Shown here: piece after piece, positions 54,696 through 64,000 of the stretch
Layout of the letters: each line of letters begins with the position of its first letter
Numbering within the stretch: the stretch's first letter is position 1
Source: Gammaproteobacteria bacterium
GTDB lineage: Bacteria; Pseudomonadota; Gammaproteobacteria; Xanthomonadales; Wenzhouxiangellaceae
Reading direction: 5' to 3'
DNA: 64,000 nucleotides
Assembly: GCA_003567685.1 (NCBI GenBank)
Contig: PWYW01000056.1
Coordinates: 23,203 to 87,202, forward strand
Notes under the pieces: generated by a model
Databases searched by the model: none
What the model was told of the DNA's origin: nothing
Seen by the model: the letters and a program-made list of their open reading frames with translations, nothing else
Program-made: the position numbers and the translations under genes

Positions 54696-55126
54696 TATTC
54701 GACCTTCCCGCCCGCTGCTTCGATGGCTGCCCGAGCACCCGCCGTCACATGAATGCCGGAGACCGTGACCGCACGGCCAATTTCACCCTTGGCAATCAAG
54801 CGTGCGCGCTTGGTGTCGTTCGGCACCAGGCCAGCGGCTTTCAGGGACTCAAGATTGATCTCGGTACCTTCGAGGGTGGCAAGCTGATACAAACGAATTT
54901 CGCGCGTCTTGCGGTTTACCGCCGAGTTGAAACCAACCTTGGGCAGACGGCGCTGAAGCGGCATTTGACCGCCTTCAAAACCGACCTTGTGGTAACCACC
55001 CGACCGCGACTTCTGGCCCTTGTGGCCACGGCCACCGGTTTTACCGAGGCCCGAACCGATACCACGGCCGACGCGTTTGCGGGTCTTGCGGCTGCCTTCA
55101 GCCGGCTGAACGGAATTGAGTTTCAT
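54695..55126 (-). CDS. rplO: Ribosomal protein uL15
   Basis: Large-subunit core protein, 143 aa, with a glycine/arginine-rich N-terminal extension ([20 protein letters not shown] near 17) that penetrates 23S rRNA. The ATG at 55126 is preferred ([12 protein letters not shown]) over a GTG two codons upstream; an AAGGAT site fits. Follows rpmD. Confidence 0.97.
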
Positions 55127-55152
55127 GATCACAATCCTTAGAAATTGCTGTG

Positions 55153-55347
55153 TCAGGCTTCTTCGACGCGAACCAGGTAGTTGACCTTGTGGATCATGCC
55201 GCGGACTGCCGGCGTGTCTTCCAGTTCAACGGTGTGGTGCATGCGACGAAGGCCAAGCCCGCGAACCGTTTCGCGGTGGCTCTGGATCTTGCCGTTGGTG
55301 CTGCGGATCAGGGTCACGCGCAGCTTGCGTCCTTCGGTGTTAGCCAT
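55153..55347 (-). CDS. rpmD: Ribosomal protein uL30
   Basis: Small 64-aa protein ([37 protein letters not shown]). The start MANTEG at 55347 overlaps the end of rpsE by 8 bp (ATGGCTAA), giving coupling. A longer in-frame start (55368) lies wholly inside rpsE and is unlikely. Confidence 0.96.
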   Translation of the reverse strand: MANTEGRKLRVTLIRSTNGKIQSHRETVRGLGLRRMHHTVELEDTPAVRGMIHKVNYLVRVEEA

Positions 55348-55846
55348 GTTGTTCCAAGACCTCTTCAATCGATTTGCCGCGCTTGATGGCCACTTTCTCG
55401 GGTGAAACCATCGCCTGCAGACCCTTCATGGTGGCCCGCACCAGGTTGATCGGGTTGTTGGAACCCACGCTCTTGGCCAGCACGTTGTGCACGCCGACCG
55501 CCTCGAAAACGGCACGCATGGCACCACCGGCGATCACACCCGTACCCTCTGAAGCAGGCTGCATGTAAACCCGCGAGCCACTGTGACGTGACTTGACGGC
55601 ATGCCACAGAGTCCCTTCATTCAGTGAAATGCGCACCATGTCGCGGCGTGCGCGTTCCATGGCTTTTTGAATGGCCAGCGGGACTTCGCGCGCCTTGCCA
55701 TAGCCGAAACCAACCTTGCCTTCACCATCGCCAACAACGGTCAGAGCCGTAAAGCTGAACTGACGGCCACCCTTGACCACTTTGACGACACGGTTGACGG
55801 CGACCAGCTTTTCGATCAGGTCGTCGGTGCTGTTTTCTCTTGCCAT
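55340..55846 (-). CDS. rpsE: Ribosomal protein uS5
   Basis: Helps decoding fidelity, 168 aa. [24 protein letters not shown] near 18-41 is the double-stranded-RNA-binding domain and [21 protein letters not shown] near 104 is the C-terminal domain. Spectinomycin-contact loop residues sit in the GGRQF part. An AAGGAATACGGAACC leader precedes the ATG. Confidence 0.98.
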   Translation of the reverse strand: MARENSTDDLIEKLVAVNRVVKVVKGGRQFSFTALTVVGDGEGKVGFGYGKAREVPLAIQKAMERARRDMVRISLNEGTLWHAVKSRHSGSRVYMQPASEGTGVIAGGAMRAVFEAVGVHNVLAKSVGSNNPINLVRATMKGLQAMVSPEKVAIKRGKSIEEVLEQHG

Positions 55847-55863
55847 GATAGGTTCCGTATTCC

Positions 55864-56220
55864 TTAAAACTTGAGGCCGGCTTCGCGCGCTGCGTCAGCC
55901 AGAGCTTTGACACGACCGTGGTACTGATAACCGGAGCGATCGAAGGCAACACCTTCAATTCCTGCCGCCAGCGCACGCTCAGCCACTGCCTTTCCAACCG
56001 CCTTGGCGGCCTCGATGTTGCAGGTTCCGGACAGGCCATCACGCACGCCCTTCTGGACGGTGGAAGCGGCTGCCACGGTCTTTCCACCACCCGGGGCGAT
56101 CACCTGGGCATACAGGTGGCGGCCGGAACGATGGACGGTCAGGCGCGCAGCACCTGACTTCTGAATTCTTACGCGCGAGCGACGAGCCCGACGCAGTCTT
56201 GAAAGATTCTTGATGCTCAT
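55864..56220 (-). CDS. rplR: Ribosomal protein uL18
   Basis: 5S rRNA-binding protein, 118 aa. Basic N-terminus ([20 protein letters not shown]) and [20 protein letters not shown] near 94 are typical. Lies 17 bp upstream of rpsE and 12 bp after rplF. Confidence 0.98.
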   Translation of the reverse strand: MSIKNLSRLRRARRSRVRIQKSGAARLTVHRSGRHLYAQVIAPGGGKTVAAASTVQKGVRDGLSGTCNIEAAKAVGKAVAERALAAGIEGVAFDRSGYQYHGRVKALADAAREAGLKF

Positions 56221-56232
56221 CTCTTCGATTCC

Positions 56233-56760
56233 TTAAGCCTTCTTGGCTTCCTTCATGACCACGCGCTCGTCAGCGTAGCGCACACCCTTGCCCTTGTAGG
56301 GCTCTGGCGGACGATAGGCGCGAATCTTGGCTGCGACCTGTCCGACCTGCTGCTTGTCGCTGCCGCGAACGATGATCTCGGTCTGGCTTGGCGTCTCGAT
56401 GGTGACACCTTCCGGGATCTCGAAATCCACAGGATGGCTGAAGCCCAGCTGCAAGTTCAGGGACTTGCCCTGAACCGAGGCGCGGTAACCCACGCCCACC
56501 AGCGCCAGCTTGCGCTCGAAGCCGTTGTTCACACCTTCAACCATGTTGCCAATCAGGGCACGCATGGTACCGGCCATGGCCATATCCGAATCGTTCAGTG
56601 GAGCAACGGTCACAACGCCATTGTCCAATTTCACTTCGACCGCCGGATGCAGTTTCATCTCCAAGGTGCCTTTCGGGCCCTTGACCTTGATCGTTCCCGC
56701 CGACTCGTTGAACTCAACGCCCTTGGGCAGTTCGATCGGGCTTTTTGCAATACGAGACAT
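56233..56760 (-). CDS. rplF: Ribosomal protein uL6
   Basis: Two-domain protein at the factor-binding side of the large subunit, 175 aa. [16 protein letters not shown] at the start and [20 protein letters not shown] near 147-166 (RNA-binding C-terminus) are diagnostic. An AAGGAG site lies 13 bp before the ATG. Confidence 0.98.
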   Translation of the reverse strand: MSRIAKSPIELPKGVEFNESAGTIKVKGPKGTLEMKLHPAVEVKLDNGVVTVAPLNDSDMAMAGTMRALIGNMVEGVNNGFERKLALVGVGYRASVQGKSLNLQLGFSHPVDFEIPEGVTIETPSQTEIIVRGSDKQQVGQVAAKIRAYRPPEPYKGKGVRYADERVVMKEAKKA

Positions 56761-56777
56761 CTCTTAAAGCTCCTTGA

Positions 56778-57173
56778 TCAGGCGACCAGGCAGAGGACTT
56801 CGCCACCATGCCCTTCCTTGCGGGCCTGAGCGTCAGTCATCATGCCCTTGGAGGTGCTGACGACGGCGATACCCAAGCCGTTCAGAACGCGCGGCAAATC
56901 GTTGCTGGCAAAGTAGCGGCGACGGCCAGGTTTGCTGTAGCGCTCGAGACGATCGATAACACCACGGCCTTCGACATACTTCAGCTCGATCACGAGTTCC
57001 TTCGTGGCACCTTCGCCCTCAACGCTGGCCTCACGGATGTAGCCTTCGCTCTTGAGAACGTTGGCCAGGGCCAACTTGACATTGGAGGCCGGCATGCGAA
57101 CCTGGCGCTTGCTGACCGCCTGCGCATTCTTGATCCGCGCAAGCATGTCGGAAATGGGGTCGTTCATACTCAT
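56778..57173 (-). CDS. rpsH: Ribosomal protein uS8
   Basis: Central 16S rRNA binder and, in E. coli, repressor of the spc operon; 131 aa. [20 protein letters not shown] near the start and [20 protein letters not shown] near 105 are clear. The 57173 ATG is chosen for its AAGGAATAG site; a second ATG (57167) lies two codons in. Confidence 0.97.
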   Translation of the reverse strand: MSMNDPISDMLARIKNAQAVSKRQVRMPASNVKLALANVLKSEGYIREASVEGEGATKELVIELKYVEGRGVIDRLERYSKPGRRRYFASNDLPRVLNGLGIAVVSTSKGMMTDAQARKEGHGGEVLCLVA

Positions 57174-57184
57174 CAGTCTATTCC

Positions 57185-57490
57185 TTACCAGCTAGCCTTG
57201 CGAAGACCCGGGATATCGCCCCGCATCGCCGCTTCACGCAATTTGTTTCGGGCCAGGCCGAACTTACGGTAATAACCGCGGGGACGCCCGGAAACCCGGC
57301 AACGGTTGCGCTTGCGCACCGGGCTCGAATCGCGCGGCAACTTGGCCAGGCGGAACATGGCGTCCTGCTTGGATTCGAAGTCAGCCTCGGGGTCCGAGAT
57401 GATGCGCTTCAGTTCGGCGCGCTTTTCGGCGTACTTCGCCGACAGCTTGTCCCGACGAACATCGCGGTTAACCATTGAAACTTTTGCCAT
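57185..57490 (-). CDS. rpsN: Ribosomal protein uS14 (zinc-free form)
   Basis: 101 aa, the long form without a zinc ribbon: only one Cys in the [20 protein letters not shown] region, where the short form has four. The N-terminus is basic and long. Head protein of the small subunit. Together with zinc-type bL36 it gives the same mix seen in E. coli. Confidence 0.97.
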   Translation of the reverse strand: MAKVSMVNRDVRRDKLSAKYAEKRAELKRIISDPEADFESKQDAMFRLAKLPRDSSPVRKRNRCRVSGRPRGYYRKFGLARNKLREAAMRGDIPGLRKASW

Positions 57491-57502
57491 GCCTATTTCT
57501 CC

Positions 57503-58045
57503 TTAGCGAGCACGGAAGGGGAAGCCAAAGGCCTCCAGCAATGCCATGCCTTCCTCGTCAGTGCGAGCCGAGGTGGTGAATGCAATGTCCATTCCACGGA
57601 TTGCATCAACCTGGTCGAAGTTGATTTCCGGGAAAATAATCTGTTCCTTGACGCCCAGGTTGTAGTTACCCTGACCGTCAAAAGACTTGCGCGGAATACC
57701 ACGGAAATCACGAACGCGTGGCAGCGCAATGGTCACCAGACGATCAAGAAACTCATACATCCGCTCGCGGCGCAGCGTAACCTTGCAGCCAATCGGGTAT
57801 CCGTCACGGATCTTGAAACTCGCAACCGACTTGCGCGCCTTGGTCACGATAGGCTGTTGACCAGTGATCTTCGAAAGATCGCCCAGCGCTTTTTCAATGA
57901 CCTTCTTGTCACCAACCGCTTCACCAAGACCGATGTTGACGGTGATTTTTTTCAGCCGCGGCACCTCCATGATGTTCTGGTAGCTGAATTTCTCTTTCAG
58001 CTGACCCACCACCGTGTCGCGATAGTATTCCTGCAACCTAGCCAT
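57503..58045 (-). CDS. rplE: Ribosomal protein uL5
   Basis: 5S rRNA and tRNA-contacting protein, 180 aa. [20 protein letters not shown] near 22-41 and [20 protein letters not shown] near 91 are diagnostic; the [24 protein letters not shown] C-terminus is also seen. The ATG at 58045 (MARLQEYY) is preferred over a TTG two codons upstream; a GAGG site fits. Confidence 0.98.
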   Translation of the reverse strand: MARLQEYYRDTVVGQLKEKFSYQNIMEVPRLKKITVNIGLGEAVGDKKVIEKALGDLSKITGQQPIVTKARKSVASFKIRDGYPIGCKVTLRRERMYEFLDRLVTIALPRVRDFRGIPRKSFDGQGNYNLGVKEQIIFPEINFDQVDAIRGMDIAFTTSARTDEEGMALLEAFGFPFRAR

Positions 58046-58058
58046 TTTCAATTTAGCC

Positions 58059-58376
58059 TCAGATATCTACGACTTCGCCGGTAGAGCGGAAAATCCGCAC
58101 CTTACGGCCGTCTTCGAGAAACTTGAATCCAACCCGATCGCCCTTGTCGGTGGCCGGGTTGTACAACATCACGTTGGATGCGTGGATCGGCGCCTCACGA
58201 TCAATGATCCCGCCAGGCTTCTGGTTTTGAGGATCCGGCTTCTGATGCCGCTTGATCATGTTGACGTTCTCGACCAACAGGCGATCGTTCTTGAGCACTT
58301 TCAGCACGTGTCCACGCTGGCCCTTTGAACGGCCTGCGATCACGATCACTTCGTCGCCCTTGCGAATACGTTCCAT
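58059..58376 (-). CDS. rplX: Ribosomal protein uL24
   Basis: Early assembly factor at the tunnel exit, 105 aa. It carries a KOW motif ([20 protein letters not shown] near 6) and [20 protein letters not shown] near 45. An AAGGAG site precedes the ATG. Confidence 0.98.
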   Translation of the reverse strand: MERIRKGDEVIVIAGRSKGQRGHVLKVLKNDRLLVENVNMIKRHQKPDPQNQKPGGIIDREAPIHASNVMLYNPATDKGDRVGFKFLEDGRKVRIFRSTGEVVDI

Positions 58377-58388
58377 CGTTAGTGCTCC

Positions 58389-58757
58389 TTACAAAACTTC
58401 CGGCGCCAGGGAAACGATCTTCATGAATCGTTCCGAGCGCAGCTCGCGGGTGACCGGGCCAAAAATACGCGTACCGATCGGCTCGAGCTTACTGTTCAGC
58501 AACACAGCCGCATTGCCATCGAACTTGATCAGTGACCCGTCGCGACGACGAACACCCTTACGGGTACGAACGACGACAGCGTTATACACTTCGCCCTTCT
58601 TGACCTTGCCGCGCGGGATGGCGTCCTTGACCGTCACCTTGATGACATCGCCAATGTGGGCGTAACGACGCTTGGACCCGCCGAGCACCTTGATACACAT
58701 GAGCTCACGTGCGCCGCTGTTGTCGGCCGCTGCGAGTCTTGATTGCATCTGAATCAT
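58389..58757 (-). CDS. rplN: Ribosomal protein uL14
   Basis: Subunit-interface protein, 122 aa. [20 protein letters not shown], then [20 protein letters not shown] and [20 protein letters not shown] near 101 are family blocks. In E. coli this is the first gene of the spc operon; no clear promoter is seen in the 14-bp gap to rpsQ here, so readthrough from S10 is likely. Confidence 0.98.
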   Translation of the reverse strand: MIQMQSRLAAADNSGARELMCIKVLGGSKRRYAHIGDVIKVTVKDAIPRGKVKKGEVYNAVVVRTRKGVRRRDGSLIKFDGNAAVLLNSKLEPIGTRIFGPVTRELRSERFMKIVSLAPEVL

Positions 58758-58771
58758 GCTATTAGCTCCGC

Positions 58772-59032
58772 TTACTGGGCGCGTTCAACAATCTCATCAA
58801 CACGCCAGCTCTTGTTCTTCGAGAGCGGACGGGTCTGAGAGATACGAACGGTATCGCCTTCATTGCATTCGTTGTTTTCGTCATGGGCGTGCACCTTGCT
58901 GGACCGGCGAATGTACTTGCCATACAGCGGGTGCTTTACCAAGCGCTCCAGACGCACGGTGACGGTCTTGTCCATCTTGTTGCTGACAACGCGGCCCACC
59001 TGGGCACGTTGCTTCTTGTTTTCGGTACTCAT
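58772..59032 (-). CDS. rpsQ: Ribosomal protein uS17
   Basis: Primary 16S rRNA-binding OB-fold protein, 86 aa: [20 protein letters not shown] near 13 and [20 protein letters not shown] near 58. Overlaps the rpmC stop (ATGA). Confidence 0.98.
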   Translation of the reverse strand: MSTENKKQRAQVGRVVSNKMDKTVTVRLERLVKHPLYGKYIRRSSKVHAHDENNECNEGDTVRISQTRPLSKNKSWRVDEIVERAQ

Positions 59033-59226
59033 GCGGTCTCACCCTGGATCTGATTCATCACCGTCTTGATGCGTGCGATATCGCGGCGCACGCGCTTGAG
59101 CTCGTGACGGCCTTCGAGGGTTCCAGTTCCCTGCTGCATACGCAGGGAAAACTGTTCCTTGCGAAGCTCCAGCAGGAGATCCTTCAGCTCGGCCGCGTTT
59201 TTATCGCGCAGTTCGCTGGCTTTCAT
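59029..59226 (-). CDS. rpmC: Ribosomal protein uL29
   Basis: 65-aa two-helix protein at the tunnel exit (SRP and trigger-factor dock). [20 protein letters not shown] and [14 protein letters not shown] are typical. Overlaps rplP by one base (TAATG). Confidence 0.97.
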   Translation of the reverse strand: MKASELRDKNAAELKDLLLELRKEQFSLRMQQGTGTLEGRHELKRVRRDIARIKTVMNQIQGETA

Positions 59227-59636
59227 TACATGGTCCTCGCTACAAAGGTCGTCTTGACGCTGAGCTTGGCAGCGGCGCGACGGAAGGCTTCGCGAGCGAT
59301 CTCTTCGCTCACGCCCTGGATTTCATACAGCATCCGACCGGGCTGGACTGGAGCGACCCAGTACTCAACGTTACCCTTGCCCTTACCCATACGAACTTCG
59401 ACGGGTTTTTTGGTGATCGGCTTGTCGGGGAACACCCGGATCCACAACTTTCCGCCACGCTTGACGTGACGAGTGATCGCGCGGCGAGCCGACTCGATCT
59501 GGCGCGCGGTAATGAAACCACGCGTCGTTGCCTGGAGGCCAAATTCTCCGAAACTGACGCGGTTGCCCACCTGCGCCATGCCGCGGTTCCGGCCCTTCTG
59601 CTGTTTCCTGAATTTTGTACGCTTGGGCTGAAGCAT
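59226..59636 (-). CDS. rplP: Ribosomal protein uL16
   Basis: Needed for A-site function, 136 aa. [19 protein letters not shown], then [20 protein letters not shown] near 31 and [20 protein letters not shown] near 81. Its AAGGAG site lies inside the end of rpsC. Confidence 0.98.
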   Translation of the reverse strand: MLQPKRTKFRKQQKGRNRGMAQVGNRVSFGEFGLQATTRGFITARQIESARRAITRHVKRGGKLWIRVFPDKPITKKPVEVRMGKGKGNVEYWVAPVQPGRMLYEIQGVSEEIAREAFRRAAAKLSVKTTFVARTM

Positions 59637-59638
59637 GA

Positions 59639-60325
59639 TCAGTTCTCCTTGCGTGCGCCCTTGCCCTTGCCGGACTCGGATGCGCTTTCTTCGTACAGGT
59701 CAAATACATCGCCCTTGTACACCCATACCTTGATGCCGATGACACCGTAGGTGGTATGCGCTTCGGCGACGCCATAATCAACGTCGGCACGGAGCGTGTG
59801 CAGGGGAACCCGGCCTTCGCGGTACCACTCGGTGCGCGCGATATCGGCTCCATTCAGGCGACCGCCAACCTGGACCTTGATTCCCAGGGCGCCAAGGCGC
59901 ATGGCGTTACCGACAGCGCGCTTCATCGCACGGCGGAACATAACGCGGCGCTCGAGCTGCTGGGCGATCGAGTCGGCGACCAGCTTGGCATCAAGTTCCG
60001 GCTTGCGGATCTCGTTGACGCGAATATTGGTCGGCACGCCCATGATCTTGGAGACGGCGGCTTTGAGCTTTTCGATGTCCTCGCCTTTTTTGCCGATCAC
60101 GATGCCCGGGCGGGCGGTGTGAACGGTAATTTCGGCAGACTTGGCCGGTCGTTCAATCTGGATGTGGCTGATGGCCGCGTGTGCCAGAACCTTGTTCAGA
60201 TAATCGCGAGCCTTGAGATCGGTTTGCAACATGTCCGCAAACTCTTCTCGCTCGGCATACCATTTGGCACGCCAGTCTTTGGCGATACCCAGGCGAATTC
60301 CGGTTGGATGTACCTTCTGACCCAT
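59639..60325 (-). CDS. rpsC: Ribosomal protein uS3
   Basis: mRNA-entry protein, 228 aa. [20 protein letters not shown], the KH domain with [20 protein letters not shown] near 75, and [20 protein letters not shown] near 165 (helicase region). A short KG-rich tail ends it. Confidence 0.98.
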   Translation of the reverse strand: MGQKVHPTGIRLGIAKDWRAKWYAEREEFADMLQTDLKARDYLNKVLAHAAISHIQIERPAKSAEITVHTARPGIVIGKKGEDIEKLKAAVSKIMGVPTNIRVNEIRKPELDAKLVADSIAQQLERRVMFRRAMKRAVGNAMRLGALGIKVQVGGRLNGADIARTEWYREGRVPLHTLRADVDYGVAEAHTTYGVIGIKVWVYKGDVFDLYEESASESGKGKGARKEN

Positions 60326-60334
60326 GCTAGTTCC

Positions 60335-60667
60335 TTAGTCCTCTGCCACTACGACGGTGATGTGGCTGGTCCGCTTCAGGATGCGCGTATACCGGCCCTT
60401 GGCCCGTGCACGACCGCGCTTGAGAGTTGGGCCCTCGTCCACGAAGATCCGGGCGACCCGCAATTCATCAATGTCTGCGCCGACGTTGTTTTCCGCGTTA
60501 GCCACTGCCGAGAGCAGAAGCTTGCGGATGATATGAGCACCCTTCTTGCTGCTGAAATTCAGCAGTTCGTCAGCCTTGTCAACGGGCAGGCCACGAATCT
60601 GGTCAGCGACCAACCGGGCTTTCTGCGCCGAAATCCGAGCGCCTTTTAGCTTTGCTGTTGCTTCCAT
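60335..60667 (-). CDS. rplV: Ribosomal protein uL22
   Basis: Tunnel-wall protein, 110 aa; macrolide resistance in other species maps to its loop. [20 protein letters not shown] near 12 and [20 protein letters not shown] near 82 are diagnostic. ATG at 60667 (MEATAKL) is used rather than an upstream TTG. Confidence 0.97.
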   Translation of the reverse strand: MEATAKLKGARISAQKARLVADQIRGLPVDKADELLNFSSKKGAHIIRKLLLSAVANAENNVGADIDELRVARIFVDEGPTLKRGRARAKGRYTRILKRTSHITVVVAED

Positions 60668-60682
60668 CACCGTCAATCCTGG

Positions 60683-60955
60683 TTACTTGGTCTTGCGATC
60701 GGCGACGTGACCCTTGTAGGTCCGCGTCGGCGCGAATTCGCCGAGCTTGTGCCCGACCATGTTTTCGTTGATCAGAACAGGCACGTGCTGCCGGCCATTG
60801 TGGACAGCAATGGTCAGGCCCACCATTTCCGGCAGAATCATTGACCGACGCGACCAGGTCTTGATCGGACGCTTGTTGTTGCTTTCGACGGCCGTTTCCA
60901 CCTTGGTCACCAGGTGGTGATCGATGAACGGCCCTTTCTTGATCGAACGTGGCAT
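60683..60955 (-). CDS. rpsS: Ribosomal protein uS19
   Basis: Head protein near the A-site finger, 90 aa. [40 protein letters not shown] near 35 and [18 protein letters not shown] at the end. An AGGAA site precedes the start. Confidence 0.98.
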   Translation of the reverse strand: MPRSIKKGPFIDHHLVTKVETAVESNNKRPIKTWSRRSMILPEMVGLTIAVHNGRQHVPVLINENMVGHKLGEFAPTRTYKGHVADRKTK

Positions 60956-60970
60956 TGCGATTTCCTACGT

Positions 60971-61798
60971 TTATTTACGCTTGCGCGAGCGCGTGATGTA
61001 CTTGCTGGTACGCTTGTTGCTTCGCGTACGCTTGCCCTTGGTCGGCACACCCCAGGGAGTGACCGGATGGCGACCGCCGGAAGTGCGACCCTCGCCACCA
61101 CCGTGCGGGTGGTCGACCGGGTTCATGGCCACACCACGAACGGTCGGGCGAACACCGCGCCAGCGCTTTGCACCGGCTTTGCCCAGCTTCTCGAGGTTGT
61201 GTTCGACGTTCGCGACCTGGCCAATCGTGGCCCGGCAGCTGGTCAGCACCTTGCGCATTTCGCCGGAGCGAAGCAGCAAGGTTGCATAGCGCCCTTCGCG
61301 GGCCACCAGCTGAACCGAAGCACCGGCAGAGCGTGCCAACTGACCGCCCTTGCCGGGCTTCAATTCCACATTGTGCACCTGAGTACCAACGGGAATGGAG
61401 CTCAAGCGCATGGCATTGCCCGGCTTGATCGGCGCTTCGCTTCCGGACAGCACTTCGTCGCCAGCGCGCATATTGCGGGCCGCGATGATGTAGCGTCTTT
61501 CGCCATCGAGATATTTGACGAGCGCGATATGGGCGGTGCGGTTCGGATCGTATTCGATCCGTTCGATGATTCCCCGAATTCCGTCCTTGTCGCGCTTGAA
61601 ATCAACAACACGATAATGGTGCTTGTGTCCACCACCAATGTGGCGGGTCGTAATGCGACCGTTATTGTTTCGGCCACCCGAAGCGCTCTGCGATTCAACC
61701 AGCGGAGCGTAGGGCTTGCCCTTCCACAGGTGGTCGTGGCGAATGCGAACGACGCCGCGACGCCCGGGTGAAGTCGGTTTTGCTTTGACGATTGCCAT
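60971..61798 (-). CDS. rplB: Ribosomal protein uL2
   Basis: Peptidyl-transferase-region protein, 275 aa, the standard length. [20 protein letters not shown] near 43, the [20 protein letters not shown] block near 113, and [20 protein letters not shown] near 224 with the conserved His residue important for activity. Confidence 0.99.
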   Translation of the reverse strand: MAIVKAKPTSPGRRGVVRIRHDHLWKGKPYAPLVESQSASGGRNNNGRITTRHIGGGHKHHYRVVDFKRDKDGIRGIIERIEYDPNRTAHIALVKYLDGERRYIIAARNMRAGDEVLSGSEAPIKPGNAMRLSSIPVGTQVHNVELKPGKGGQLARSAGASVQLVAREGRYATLLLRSGEMRKVLTSCRATIGQVANVEHNLEKLGKAGAKRWRGVRPTVRGVAMNPVDHPHGGGEGRTSGGRHPVTPWGVPTKGKRTRSNKRTSKYITRSRKRK

Positions 61799-61818
61799 GA
61801 TCGTTTCCTGGCTCTGAT

Positions 61819-62115
61819 TCAGTCTACTTGTAAGTCTTCGATCGACTGGCCGGCCTTGACTCGAACATAGGCCTTTTTCCAGTCGTTCTGCTTGCCGGCG
61901 CGGAAGCGAAAGCTCTTGCGCTTGCCTTTCAGGTTGACCACCTGCACGCTTTCGACCTGGACATCGAACAAGCCTTCCACGGCCTGCTTGATTTCCGGCT
62001 TGCTAGCGTCCACGCGAACTTCAAACACATACTGGTTCGAGGCGGCCTGCAAGCGAGCAGTCTTTTCCGACACATGCGGGAAGCGAATAATCTGATACAT
62101 GCGTTCGTTGTTCAC
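61819..62115 (-). CDS. rplW: Ribosomal protein uL23
   Basis: Tunnel-exit protein where trigger factor and SRP bind. The GTG at 62115 overlapping the rplD stop (GTGA) is chosen: it has an AGGAG site 8 bp upstream and gives [19 protein letters not shown], aligning with E. coli. It is 98 aa; a GTG three codons upstream is less likely. [19 protein letters not shown] is the C-terminal block. Confidence 0.95.
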   Translation of the reverse strand: MNNERMYQIIRFPHVSEKTARLQAASNQYVFEVRVDASKPEIKQAVEGLFDVQVESVQVVNLKGKRKSFRFRAGKQNDWKKAYVRVKAGQSIEDLQVD

Positions 62116-62714
62116 GACAGCCACTCCTGTACTTTTTCAACAGCTGCGCGAGTCATGACAACCTTTTCGGCACCAACCAGACTGACGGGGTCGAGACGAT
62201 CCGCAGCGACGGTATTGACGTTCGGAATATTCCGGGTGCCGAGATACAGGTTGCTGTCGACGTCTGCGTCAATGATCAGACCGCGATTCACGCCAAGCTC
62301 ATTCAGCTTGCCAAGGACCTCACGTGTACTCGGCTTTTCGATCTCGAAGCTCTCTACCACAACCAGACGGTCCTGACGGGCAAGCTCCGACAGGATCGAC
62401 CGCATGGCTGCGCGGTACTGCTTCCGATTCACCTTTTGGGTGAAATCGCGCGGTTGAGCGGCGAAGGTCACGCCACCGCTGCGCCACAACGGGCTGCGGA
62501 TGGTGCCTGCGCGCGCATTACCGGTGCCCTTCTGGCGCCACGGCTTGCGTCCACCGCCACTGACGGCGGAACGATTCTTCTGGGCCTTGGTGCCTGAACG
62601 GCCACCAGCCAGATAGGCAACGACGACCTGATGCACCAATGCTTCCGAGAAGTCACGACCAAACACGGCCTCTGAGACTTCGATCTGGCTTCCGCCATTC
62701 ACTGCAAGTTCCAT
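62112..62714 (-). CDS. rplD: Ribosomal protein uL4
   Basis: Large-subunit protein with a loop in the exit tunnel; in E. coli it also represses the S10 operon through its leader. 200 aa. [20 protein letters not shown] near 33 and [21 protein letters not shown] [20 protein letters not shown] near 52 form the loop. Confidence 0.98.
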   Translation of the reverse strand: MELAVNGGSQIEVSEAVFGRDFSEALVHQVVVAYLAGGRSGTKAQKNRSAVSGGGRKPWRQKGTGNARAGTIRSPLWRSGGVTFAAQPRDFTQKVNRKQYRAAMRSILSELARQDRLVVVESFEIEKPSTREVLGKLNELGVNRGLIIDADVDSNLYLGTRNIPNVNTVAADRLDPVSLVGAEKVVMTRAAVEKVQEWLS

Positions 62715-62725
62715 CTCAGCTCTCC

Positions 62726-63364
62726 TTATGCCTTGACCGAAGGACGGACGAAGACGTGGCCGCCGGGCGCGCCCGGAACGGCACCGCGAATCAGAAGCAG
62801 ATTGCGATCACCATCAACGCGGACCACTTCAAGATTCTGCGTAGTAACACGCTCAGAACCCATGTGGCCGGCCATCTTCTTGCCCTTGAAAACGCGACCA
62901 GGGGTTTGGCACTGGCCAATTGAACCCGGCGCACGGTGCGACAGTGAGTTGCCGTGAGTGGCGTCCTGCATACGGAAGTTATGACGCTTGACTACCCCAG
63001 CAAAGCCTTTGCCCTTGCTGGGGCCGGTTACGTCAACCTTCTGCCCTGCCTCGAAGCGGCTCACGGTCAGCTCGCTGCCAATCTCGAAAGATTCAGCGCT
63101 GTCGTCGTCGAGGCGGAATTCCCACAAGCCCTCGCCGGCATCGACACCCGCTTTCGCGAAATGCCCAGCCTGGGGCTTGCTTACCAAAGACGTACGACGT
63201 GCTCCGCTGGTCACCTGGATGGCGGCATAGCCGTCCTTGTCCACGCTGCGAATCTGCGTCACTCGATTAGGGCTGACCTCAACGACCGTCACCGGCACGG
63301 AATTGCCGTCTTCGGTGAAAATCCGGGTCATGCCCCGCTTGCGTCCTACCAATCCGATAGTCAT
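62726..63364 (-). CDS. rplC: Ribosomal protein uL3
   Basis: Binds 23S rRNA near the peptidyl-transferase centre, 212 aa. [20 protein letters not shown] at the start and [20 protein letters not shown] near 145. The Gln of GQCQTPG is the expected substrate of PrmB, coded near 20.5 kb in this window. Confidence 0.98.
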   Translation of the reverse strand: MTIGLVGRKRGMTRIFTEDGNSVPVTVVEVSPNRVTQIRSVDKDGYAAIQVTSGARRTSLVSKPQAGHFAKAGVDAGEGLWEFRLDDDSAESFEIGSELTVSRFEAGQKVDVTGPSKGKGFAGVVKRHNFRMQDATHGNSLSHRAPGSIGQCQTPGRVFKGKKMAGHMGSERVTTQNLEVVRVDGDRNLLLIRGAVPGAPGGHVFVRPSVKA

Positions 63365-63387
63365 CTTTCCAATCCTGCCTGATGCTG

Positions 63388-63699
63388 TCAGTACAGCTTG
63401 ATTTGAACGTCAACGCCGGCTGCGAGATCGAGCTTCATCAGCGCGTCGACGGTCTTGTCATTCGGGTCAACGATATCCAGGAGCCGCTTGTGGGTACGAA
63501 TTTCGTACTGATCCCGGGCGTCCTTGTTAACGTGCGGAGAAATCAGCACGGTGTAACGCTCCTTGCGGGTGGGCAAGGGAATCGGGCCGCGAACCTGAGC
63601 GCCGGTGCGCTTGGCGGTATCCACGATTTCCTGGGTCGAGCGATCGATCAAACGATGATCGAAACCCTTCAAACGAATACGGATTTTCTGTTCGGCCAT
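63388..63699 (-). CDS. rpsJ: Ribosomal protein uS10 (NusE)
   Basis: Small-subunit head protein and NusB partner in antitermination, 103 aa. [40 protein letters not shown] near 38; [19 protein letters not shown] at the end. First gene of the S10 operon; its partner NusB is coded near 32.6 kb. Confidence 0.98.
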   Translation of the reverse strand: MAEQKIRIRLKGFDHRLIDRSTQEIVDTAKRTGAQVRGPIPLPTRKERYTVLISPHVNKDARDQYEIRTHKRLLDIVDPNDKTVDALMKLDLAAGVDVQIKLY

Positions 63700-63857
63700 T
63701 GCCGTACGCCTTTAGTCTGTAAAAGATCCAAATCTAGATCGCCCTTTCGGGCGACATCGGTCTGATCCGAAGATCAAGGCCCCGACGACCTCAGGTCGCG
63801 GGGCCCTTAATGCCTGAGCCGCCCATTATAGCAGGCAGCCTCGAGGAATTGCCAGCC
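63700..63857 (-). promoter_or_regulatory. S10 operon promoter and leader
   Basis: On the minus strand an extended -10, TGCTATAAT (63833-63825), gives a start near 63818. The leader then has a strong hairpin, GGCCCCGCGACC / GGTCGTCGGGGCC (63805-63778, followed by TTGATCTT), and a short TCGCCC-TTTC-GGGCGA (63754-63739). The first hairpin could end tuf transcripts or act in an L4-type leader control; no good -35 is seen (TGGCAA at 18-bp spacing is the nearest). Confidence 0.65.
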
Positions 63858-64000
63858 TTATTTGTGGATTTTCGCCACAACGCCAGCACCCACGGTCCGG
63901 CCACCCTCGCGGATGGCAAAACGCAGGCCTTCTTCCATTGCGATCGGCGCAATCAGCTCGACCTGCATCTGGACGTTGTCACCCGGCATGACCATTTCCA
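63858..64000 (-). CDS. tuf: Elongation factor Tu, C-terminal part (cut by window edge)
   Basis: The last 47 codons of EF-Tu on the minus strand, from [20 protein letters not shown] to [15 protein letters not shown], then TAA. This is domain 3, which contacts tRNA and EF-Ts. The start lies beyond the window. It precedes rpsJ as in the usual str-S10 arrangement. Confidence 0.97.
   Translation of the reverse strand, partial: EMVMPGDNVQMQVELIAPIAMEEGLRFAIREGGRTVGAGVVAKIHK

Overview
The window comes from a GC-rich Gammaproteobacterium. LpoA, the rsmI-lpoA-yraN-BON gene order, PrmB, the glyA-nrdR-ribDE-ribB-ribH-nusB-thiL-pgpA order and the intact S10-spc-alpha ribosomal order all fit. A free-living, aerobic, lipid-using lineage related to Xanthomonadales/Wenzhouxiangellaceae is my best guess; this is inference, because no rRNA or close reference can be compared here. 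Both ends cut genes: the C-terminus of a probable 2Fe-2S ferredoxin-type protein at the left, and the C-terminus of EF-Tu at the right.

Layout. 1-9 kb: a membrane fatty-acid desaturase, a MITE-like element, NADH pyrophosphatase, a ThrE-type exporter, a PHA-system protein, and a ketone-body/leucine-type catabolic set (thiolase, HMG-CoA lyase, HSD10-like dehydrogenase and a coupled unknown protein). Two families of short-repeat hairpins lie among these genes, and one hairpin carries a GxxExxY gene in its loop. 8-20 kb (mostly minus strand): MscS channel, NYN-LOTUS protein, small hydrolase, a three-domain lipoprotein, acetoacetyl-CoA synthetase, an RND pump with its adaptor, a GNAT and EtfAB. 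20-31 kb: PrmB, Sco, phosphatidylserine decarboxylase, RNase P RNA, a globin, a zinc peptidase, RsmI, LpoA, YraN, a BON lipoprotein and a Ser/Thr kinase with a TPR-like tail. 31-38 kb: the riboflavin/thiamine/NusB operon and glyA. 38-50 kb: DUF1622 protein, AlkB with a divergent AraC regulator, phosphohexomutase and UDP-glucose dehydrogenase, GNAT, a hemolysin III-like protein, a SYLF lipoprotein, an ABC exporter, RarD and an AsmA-like protein. 50-64 kb: rplQ to rpsJ, the alpha, spc and S10 operons, with recognisable promoters before rpsM and rpsJ.

How genes fit together. Thiolase, HMG-CoA lyase, acetoacetyl-CoA synthetase, the HSD10-like dehydrogenase and EtfAB form a plausible route for branched-chain amino acid, fatty acid and acetoacetate use, with AlkB and the desaturase adding lipid/alkane chemistry. 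PrmB and its substrate, ribosomal protein uL3, are both present. The most unusual observations are: (i) a CGCAAAG-type hairpin that occurs once empty and once with a GxxExxY gene in its loop; (ii) in-phase heptamer repeats (TRAAAGG) forming inverted arms at two loci; (iii) a 279-bp element with about 32-bp terminal inverted repeats; (iv) a RibB whose cyclohydrolase II half lacks the zinc cysteines; and (v) a fused YbaY-MliC-COG3650-like lipoprotein. I found no CRISPR array, phage, complete IS or classical defence locus.
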